Of a stretch of DNA of 64,000 nt, positions 59,922 through 64,000 are shown in pieces; within the stretch, counting starts at the first letter, position 1; each line of letters starts with the position of its first letter. This DNA is from an uncultured Verrucomicrobiales bacterium (GTDB lineage: Bacteria > Verrucomicrobiota > Verrucomicrobiia > Verrucomicrobiales > Akkermansiaceae), in assembly GCA_937916135.1 (NCBI GenBank), contig CALFTQ010000051.1:11621-75620 (forward strand), written 5' to 3'. The position numbers were made by a program, and so were the translations under genes. The notes under the pieces were generated by a model. That model worked only from the letters and a program-made list of their open reading frames with translations. It was not told the origin of the DNA and ran no database searches.

Positions 59922-60847
59922 CAAAGTTACTTCTCAAGCGTCTCGGGCAGGGCGTCCTCGTGATTTTCGTGTTGCAGACCATCACCTTTTTCCTGGTGCG
60001 GCTGCTGCCGGGCAATCCCTTCCTGGGCGAGCGAAAACTGCCGGAACATATCATGGCTCAGCTCAATTCGCTCTACGGATTAGACCAGAGCCCGCTGGTG
60101 CAGTACCTGAACTACTGGAAAGGCATCCTCTTCCAGGGCGATTTCGGCCCCTCGCTGGTGCGCGAGGGCGTGCAGGTGGCAGATATTATTGCGCAGGCTT
60201 TCCCGGTGTCTCTCTGGCTCGGCGTGCTGGGCATGGGTAACGCCATTGTGCTGGGGATTCCGGCAGGCATGCTGGCAGCCTACTGGCGCAACCGCTGGCC
60301 GGATTCGCTCTTCATGTTGCTGGCCATGGCGGGTATCTGCATCCCCGCATTTGTGATTGCGCCGCTCTTCGGGCTCACCTTAGGCATGCATGTCCCCGGC
60401 CTCAGCGTGGCCGGGTGGGATGACCCTCTCTGCACCGTGCTGCCGGCACTTACCCTGGGGCTCATCAATGCCGCATACATTGCCCGCCTGACTCGAGGCG
60501 GCATGGTCGAGGTGCTCGCGGCTGATTTCATCCGCACGGCTCGCGCCAAAGGCGTGCGGGCCGGGCGGCTCCTGTTTGTGCATGCGCTGCGCAGCGGGCT
60601 GCTGCCGGCGGTTTCGTATCTGGGGCCGGCTTTTGCGGCGCTCATCACCGGTTCCTTTGTGGTGGAAACCTGTTTCCAGGTGCCGGGTATGGGGCTGCAT
60701 TTCGTGAATGCCACTACCGACCGCGACTACTTCCTCATCCAGGGCCTGGTGTTCTGCTATGGCGTGCTCATCGTGATTGCCAACCTCGTGGTGGACCTCG
60801 TGCTGGTCGCCCTCAACCCCCGGCTCCGCTCGCAGGGTGCCGCCTGA
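59918..60847 (+). CDS. Peptide ABC transporter permease (OppB-type)
   Basis: This is a 309-residue membrane protein with about six transmembrane helices. It has the N-terminal signature LLKRLGQGVLVIFVLQTITFFLVRLLPGNPF and the later EVLAADFIRTARAKGVRAGRLLFVHALRSGLLP motif (the EAA loop that contacts the ATPase), then GSFVVETCFQVPGMG. It overlaps the binding-protein gene by 4 nt and ends 9 nt before the next permease. It imports peptides together with that permease. Confidence 0.93.
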   Translation: MTKLLLKRLGQGVLVIFVLQTITFFLVRLLPGNPFLGERKLPEHIMAQLNSLYGLDQSPLVQYLNYWKGILFQGDFGPSLVREGVQVADIIAQAFPVSLWLGVLGMGNAIVLGIPAGMLAAYWRNRWPDSLFMLLAMAGICIPAFVIAPLFGLTLGMHVPGLSVAGWDDPLCTVLPALTLGLINAAYIARLTRGGMVEVLAADFIRTARAKGVRAGRLLFVHALRSGLLPAVSYLGPAFAALITGSFVVETCFQVPGMGLHFVNATTDRDYFLIQGLVFCYGVLIVIANLVVDLVLVALNPRLRSQGAA

Positions 60848-60856
60848 TATTCCGCC

Positions 60857-61798
60857 ATGAAGAAGAACTACGAACAAGGAAACTCCCTCTGGAAAGACGC
60901 CCGCCGCCGTCTGTGTCGCAATCGCGCCGCCATGGCCTCGCTTGTCTTCCTGCTGCTCATGGCGCTGGCTTGTTTCGTGCTGCCGCTTTTCCCCTGCATC
61001 GCCAATCCGAACGCCACCAATCTGGCCAACATTGCTGCCGATTGCAGCTGGGCGCACCCCTTCGGCACCGACCAGCTGGGGCGTGACCTGCTTGCCCGTG
61101 TGCTCTATGGTGGCCGCATCTCTCTGCTGGTGGGGCTGGTGGCCACGGCGGTATCCTTCGTCATCGGCCTCAGCTACGGGCTTATCTCCGGCTACGTGGG
61201 CGGGCGCACAGATGCGCTCATGATGCGCACGGTGGATGTGCTTTTCGCACTGCCTTTCATCGTGCTGGTCATCGTATTCTCCCTGAGCATCGAGGAACCC
61301 AGCCGCGAGCTCACCAACTGGGTGGTGGAGCACACCGGCTGGAGCCGCGAAAGCGTGGCCCCCATCCTCGGGCTGGTACCGCTGTTCATCGCCATCGGAG
61401 CGCTCGGCTGGCTCACCCTCGCGCGTATCGTCCGCACGCAGACTCTGGAGATTAAGTCACAGGAATATGTGCTGGCCGCCCGCTCCCTGGGGCTTGGTCA
61501 TCTCCGCATCCTCTTCTGCCACATTGCCCCCAATCTGCTTGGCACCGTGGTGGTCTACACCACCCTCGCTGTGCCCGGCATCATGCTCACCGAAAGTACG
61601 CTCTCCTTCATTGGCCTGGGGGTGCGTGCTCCCAACTCCTCGTGGGGCACCCTCATCAAGGAAGGGGCCGACCGCATGGAAGCCACGCCTGAGCTCCTCT
61701 TCTTCCCGGCGCTCTTCTTCTGTCTCACGCTCCTGGCCCTCAACTTCCTCGGCGACGGCCTCCGCGACGCTCTCGACCCCAAATCCGCAAAGGATTAA
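60857..61798 (+). CDS. Peptide ABC transporter permease (OppC-type)
   Basis: This 313-residue protein has an N-terminal cytoplasmic part, one early helix (AAMASLVFLLLMALACFVLPLF), then five more. The OppC features are HPFGTDQLGRDLLARVLYGGRISLLVGL and TQTLEIKSQEYVLAARSLGLGHLRILFCHIAPNLLG (the EAA loop), and ESTLSFIGLGVRAPNSSWGTLI near the C-terminus. It starts 9 nt after the OppB-type gene with no ribosome binding site. No ATPase genes follow; the next element is a palindromic repeat. Confidence 0.93.
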   Translation: MKKNYEQGNSLWKDARRRLCRNRAAMASLVFLLLMALACFVLPLFPCIANPNATNLANIAADCSWAHPFGTDQLGRDLLARVLYGGRISLLVGLVATAVSFVIGLSYGLISGYVGGRTDALMMRTVDVLFALPFIVLVIVFSLSIEEPSRELTNWVVEHTGWSRESVAPILGLVPLFIAIGALGWLTLARIVRTQTLEIKSQEYVLAARSLGLGHLRILFCHIAPNLLGTVVVYTTLAVPGIMLTESTLSFIGLGVRAPNSSWGTLIKEGADRMEATPELLFFPALFFCLTLLALNFLGDGLRDALDPKSAKD

Positions 61799-61881
61799 AG
61801 GAGCGGAGCACCGCTGGCAGGCCTGCTTTTTATTGATGAGGCAATTAAAGATTGATGTGTTATCCGTATTGGTGGTGACGG

Positions 61882-61999
61882 ACAAATTGGAATTTGGCGT
61901 TTTCGGGGCACGGGACTTCAGTCCCGAAATAACGGTGCTTCCAATCGGGACTGAAGTCCCGTGCTCCGACAGAGTTCCCCCACAAATTCCAATTTGTCG
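61882..61999. repeat. Nested palindromic element (REP/MITE-like), 118 bp
   Basis: The outer arms are perfect 16-bp inverted repeats: GACAAATTGGAATTTG at 61882-61897 and CAAATTCCAATTTGTC at 61984-61999. Inside, a 20-bp inverted pair (61909-61928 and 61946-61965) is perfect, and each of its arms is itself a hairpin (CGGGACT-TC-AGTCCCG and CGGGACT-GA-AGTCCCG). The whole could fold as a cruciform. It has no coding capacity. It separates a transporter operon from a convergent glycosidase gene and may also act as a terminator. Confidence 0.75.
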
Positions 62000-62050
62000 T
62001 TGAGTCCAAGCAATATTCTTTAATTGCCGGAGCAATAAGAAAATCCTGCC

Positions 62051-63814
62051 TTATGGCATGGGCTCAGCCTGGGCTTCCTGCAGTGCATTCAGCGCAGTCA
62101 GGGTTTCATCCACGATGGCGCGGGCATTCTTCACATCCTGGGCGTGAATGTAGTACTGGCTGCTGCGCTCGACAGTGAAGATGGCGGCAAGGCGGGTGTT
62201 CATGCTGTCGACAATGGCCGCTGCCTCGGGGGATTCCTTGGCACGTTCGCGCAGAATCCGGATTTTCTCGTACTCTTCGATACCATCGCGCAGGCGCTCA
62301 AAGCGGATGGAACTTCTGTTGCCGGGGTATACCAGGAAGCAGTCGCCCGTGGTCCAATTGCCGAAATCGGTGGTCTGGAGCGGGTTGCGGTTCCAAGAAT
62401 TATAGGCCCAGCGCAGGAAACCATCCAGGTGGTTGGCCGCGGCAAAGAGCCCGAGCCATTCAGCCTCGGCTGGGGTGGACGTCGTGTAGGTATTCGGCAC
62501 CAGCGGCTGCATGCACACATAGAACGTGGTAATCTTGCCAGCGGCCTTGCGCTCGCGCAGCAAATCTCCCAGGGCGGTTCCGGCATGTGTGATGACCGGG
62601 GAAATGTTGTAGACTTCGCGTGTGAGTTCTGAGGGCTTGTCTACCGCCGAGGCAATTCGGAATGACGGAGCATTTTCCTTCACCAGTCGCATCGCTTCAC
62701 GCACCATGCGGTCGGGGCGCTCATCGATGGCGATGCAGGTCTTCTCCGCCCAGCCTTTTTCCTGCATGTGCTTGTGGAAATCGCGCAGGAAAGGCGCCCA
62801 GAGCGCTTCAAACGAGGGTGTGCCGGGTTCGGCTTTCGCTATGGCCATTTCTCCGGTGGCTTCATCGTAGTATTTGATGCTCAGGTGCCACGGGAGCATG
62901 GAATAGCAGCTGATCTGCTCGCGGATTCCGATTTCATCGTGCATGAAGTGTATCCACTTATCCAGGATGCTGTAGTCATAGCGCATCACGCCATCGCGGC
63001 CTTTCACCCAGTGAATCATGCTGGGGAACCAGTCGTAGGTCTGTGCGTTCCAGGCTTCATCCAGCAAGGTGCAGGTGATGCACTTCTGACCGGCAGCAGC
63101 CAATCGCTGCATGAGCGGGCGCAGGTGCTCAAAATGCGCGGTTGACCAGGGCTCCGCATCGTGCCAGCGAGCTACAGATTGCGGGTGCTGCCAGAGGTCG
63201 AGGTGCATTTTCCAGTCCTGCGGGGCGGGAAGAGTGGCAGGCTGCACTTCCAGCGTGATTTCCTGCACAGCCGGTTCACAGCCCGGGGCGGTCACGGTGA
63301 CTGTGCCGCGGTAGACGCCGGGCTCGGCATTCTGCGGTACATTTGCTTCAAACCAGATGGCGCGGTGCGCTCCGGCTGCATGCAGGCATTCATTCTCGTG
63401 GCCGATGACATCTGCCGTGATGCGCTGCCCGGCCCGGGTATAGCGAATCATGCTTGCCGAGGTGGCAATTTCGTGCTTGCCCAGGCGCAGCGGGGAACTG
63501 GTCACGCGGAGATTTGCCTGAGCGTATCCAGTGGAAACCACCAGCTGGCAGTTGCTGCGCTCCCCGCGCCAGGCTTTCAGCTCCACGGCAGCGGGGGTAA
63601 TTTCTTCGTGAAAGGGGCGTGCGCTGCCCAAAAAGATGCGGTTATCCGGTGAAGCTGTTATTTTCAGTTCTGTGGCTTCAGGATAGATGCCGGGGATATC
63701 GGGAACTGCGGCATCATAGGCCGGGTGTCTGTCTGCCGGGGCCTGAGCCTGGACTATCTGACCTGTTGCCAGTGCGGCACCTGCGACGAGCATCACTCTA
63801 TTGCGGAGAATCAT
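62051..63814 (-). CDS. Exported glycoside hydrolase, DUF4091/GH123 type
   Basis: This 587-residue protein has a signal peptide (MILRNRVMLVAGAALATGQIVQA). It has an N-terminal beta-sandwich (about 50-190) and a barrel (about 200-480) with a D-E pair in AIDERPDR. That pair fits the substrate-assisted acid catalysts of GH123 beta-N-acetylgalactosaminidases. Also present: FLRWAYNSWNRNPLQTTDF and VYPGNRSSIRFERLRDGIEEYEKI near the C-terminus, as in DUF4091 proteins. GalNAc specificity is inferred from the family. A Shine-Dalgarno-like AAGGAAGG lies 1 nt upstream of the ATG, unusual for this window. The convergent transporter is upstream. Confidence 0.82.
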   Translation of the reverse strand: MILRNRVMLVAGAALATGQIVQAQAPADRHPAYDAAVPDIPGIYPEATELKITASPDNRIFLGSARPFHEEITPAAVELKAWRGERSNCQLVVSTGYAQANLRVTSSPLRLGKHEIATSASMIRYTRAGQRITADVIGHENECLHAAGAHRAIWFEANVPQNAEPGVYRGTVTVTAPGCEPAVQEITLEVQPATLPAPQDWKMHLDLWQHPQSVARWHDAEPWSTAHFEHLRPLMQRLAAAGQKCITCTLLDEAWNAQTYDWFPSMIHWVKGRDGVMRYDYSILDKWIHFMHDEIGIREQISCYSMLPWHLSIKYYDEATGEMAIAKAEPGTPSFEALWAPFLRDFHKHMQEKGWAEKTCIAIDERPDRMVREAMRLVKENAPSFRIASAVDKPSELTREVYNISPVITHAGTALGDLLRERKAAGKITTFYVCMQPLVPNTYTTSTPAEAEWLGLFAAANHLDGFLRWAYNSWNRNPLQTTDFGNWTTGDCFLVYPGNRSSIRFERLRDGIEEYEKIRILRERAKESPEAAAIVDSMNTRLAAIFTVERSSQYYIHAQDVKNARAIVDETLTALNALQEAQAEPMP

Positions 63815-63941
63815 GCCTTCCTTTTATCATATGGTCGGTTTGATGAAAAGCTCGAAGTGCGTTCTATCATGAGGTTGACCAAGGGGGCGCCCGCTCTTTA
63901 GCAGCCGAGTTTGTTTGCTATGTTGCGAGTACAAATAAGGG

Positions 63942-63970
63942 TTGAATTTGTTAATTGTTTGTGATATAAG
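63942..63970 (+). promoter_or_regulatory. Promoter of the gene starting at 63984
   Basis: TTGAAT (63942-63947), 17-bp spacer, TATAAG (63965-63970), 13 nt before an ATG at 63984. Confidence 0.5.
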
Positions 63971-63983
63971 GCGCCGCAATTTT

Positions 63984-64000
63984 ATGGATAAAACAAAGAA
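63984..64000 (+). CDS. Start of a plus-strand gene leaving the window
   Basis: Only MDKTK and part of a codon are seen, so no product can be named. A promoter-like pair lies upstream, and no stop interrupts. Confidence 0.35.

Noticed and set aside
1..64000. CRISPR array, retron or phage module
   Set aside because: No evenly spaced direct repeats, no cas gene, no reverse transcriptase and no phage structural gene were seen in either strand.

Overview
The window reads as chromosomal DNA from a Gram-negative, host-associated Verrucomicrobiota bacterium, most likely Akkermansia or a close relative. This is inferred, not searched. The basis is the set of secreted mucin-type glycosidases (two tandem GH20 hexosaminidases and one GH123-type enzyme), the many secreted ankyrin, Sel1 and TPR proteins, HPr kinase, an LpxL-type lipid A acyltransferase (so an outer membrane), and the high GC of most of the window. 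Two stretches are clearly AT-richer: 1-1364 and about 34100-37730.

Layout. 1-1364: an incomplete Pif1-like helicase on the minus strand, then a repeat-rich gap next to a 5'-truncated ankyrin gene. 3.0-9.0 kb: a secreted ankyrin protein, a small Sel1 protein translationally coupled to a GH20 enzyme, and a second GH20 paralogue. 9.2-15.5 kb (minus): a NERD-helicase, a DUF3592 membrane protein, an unknown gene, tsaD, clpX and clpP. 15.6-18.5 kb (plus): two exported coiled-coil proteins of unknown role. 18.6-22.2 kb (minus): a TPR lipoprotein, an RluA-family pseudouridine synthase, a NIF3 protein and hprK. 22.3-24.3 kb: an acyltransferase-3/SGNH protein. 24.3-29.1 kb (minus): pgsA, a lipoprotein, an M23 peptidase and a TPR protein in close order. 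29.2-32.6 kb (plus): a membrane protein, metF, a TPR membrane protein and an unknown gene, followed by tRNA-Arg(CCU) and, on the other strand, tRNA-Val(CAC).

33.1-43.9 kb (minus) is the most unusual part. A pfkB sugar kinase is followed upstream by an AT-rich block. That block encodes an Abi_2/AbiF-like HEPN protein, a zinc-ribbon/BRCT protein, and the 3' half of ligA. LigA is about 1060 residues instead of about 670-700, with a roughly 350-residue insertion inside its HhH region. Upstream of ligA are three exported or membrane proteins, one an ankyrin lipoprotein. 44.3-48.1 kb (plus): recJ, a HExxH membrane protein, a SufT/DUF59 protein and an unknown gene. 48.2-54.6 kb (minus): an LpxL-GT9 fusion, a lipoprotein, a membrane protein, a D,D-carboxypeptidase, dprA and nadC. 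54.7-58.1 kb: a Sel1 protein, a beta-CASP RNase and an Ala-rich exported coiled coil. 58.3-61.8 kb (plus): a peptide ABC transporter (binding protein and two permeases). 62.0-63.8 kb: a GH123-type glycosidase. A new gene begins at 63984.

A genome-scale pattern is also visible. At least twelve genes have a sigma70-like promoter whose -10 hexamer ends only 6-9 nt before the start codon, with a -35 at 16-18 bp spacing. These transcripts should be leaderless or nearly so. The pattern also corrects several start codons. No CRISPR array, rRNA, integrase or transposase was seen.
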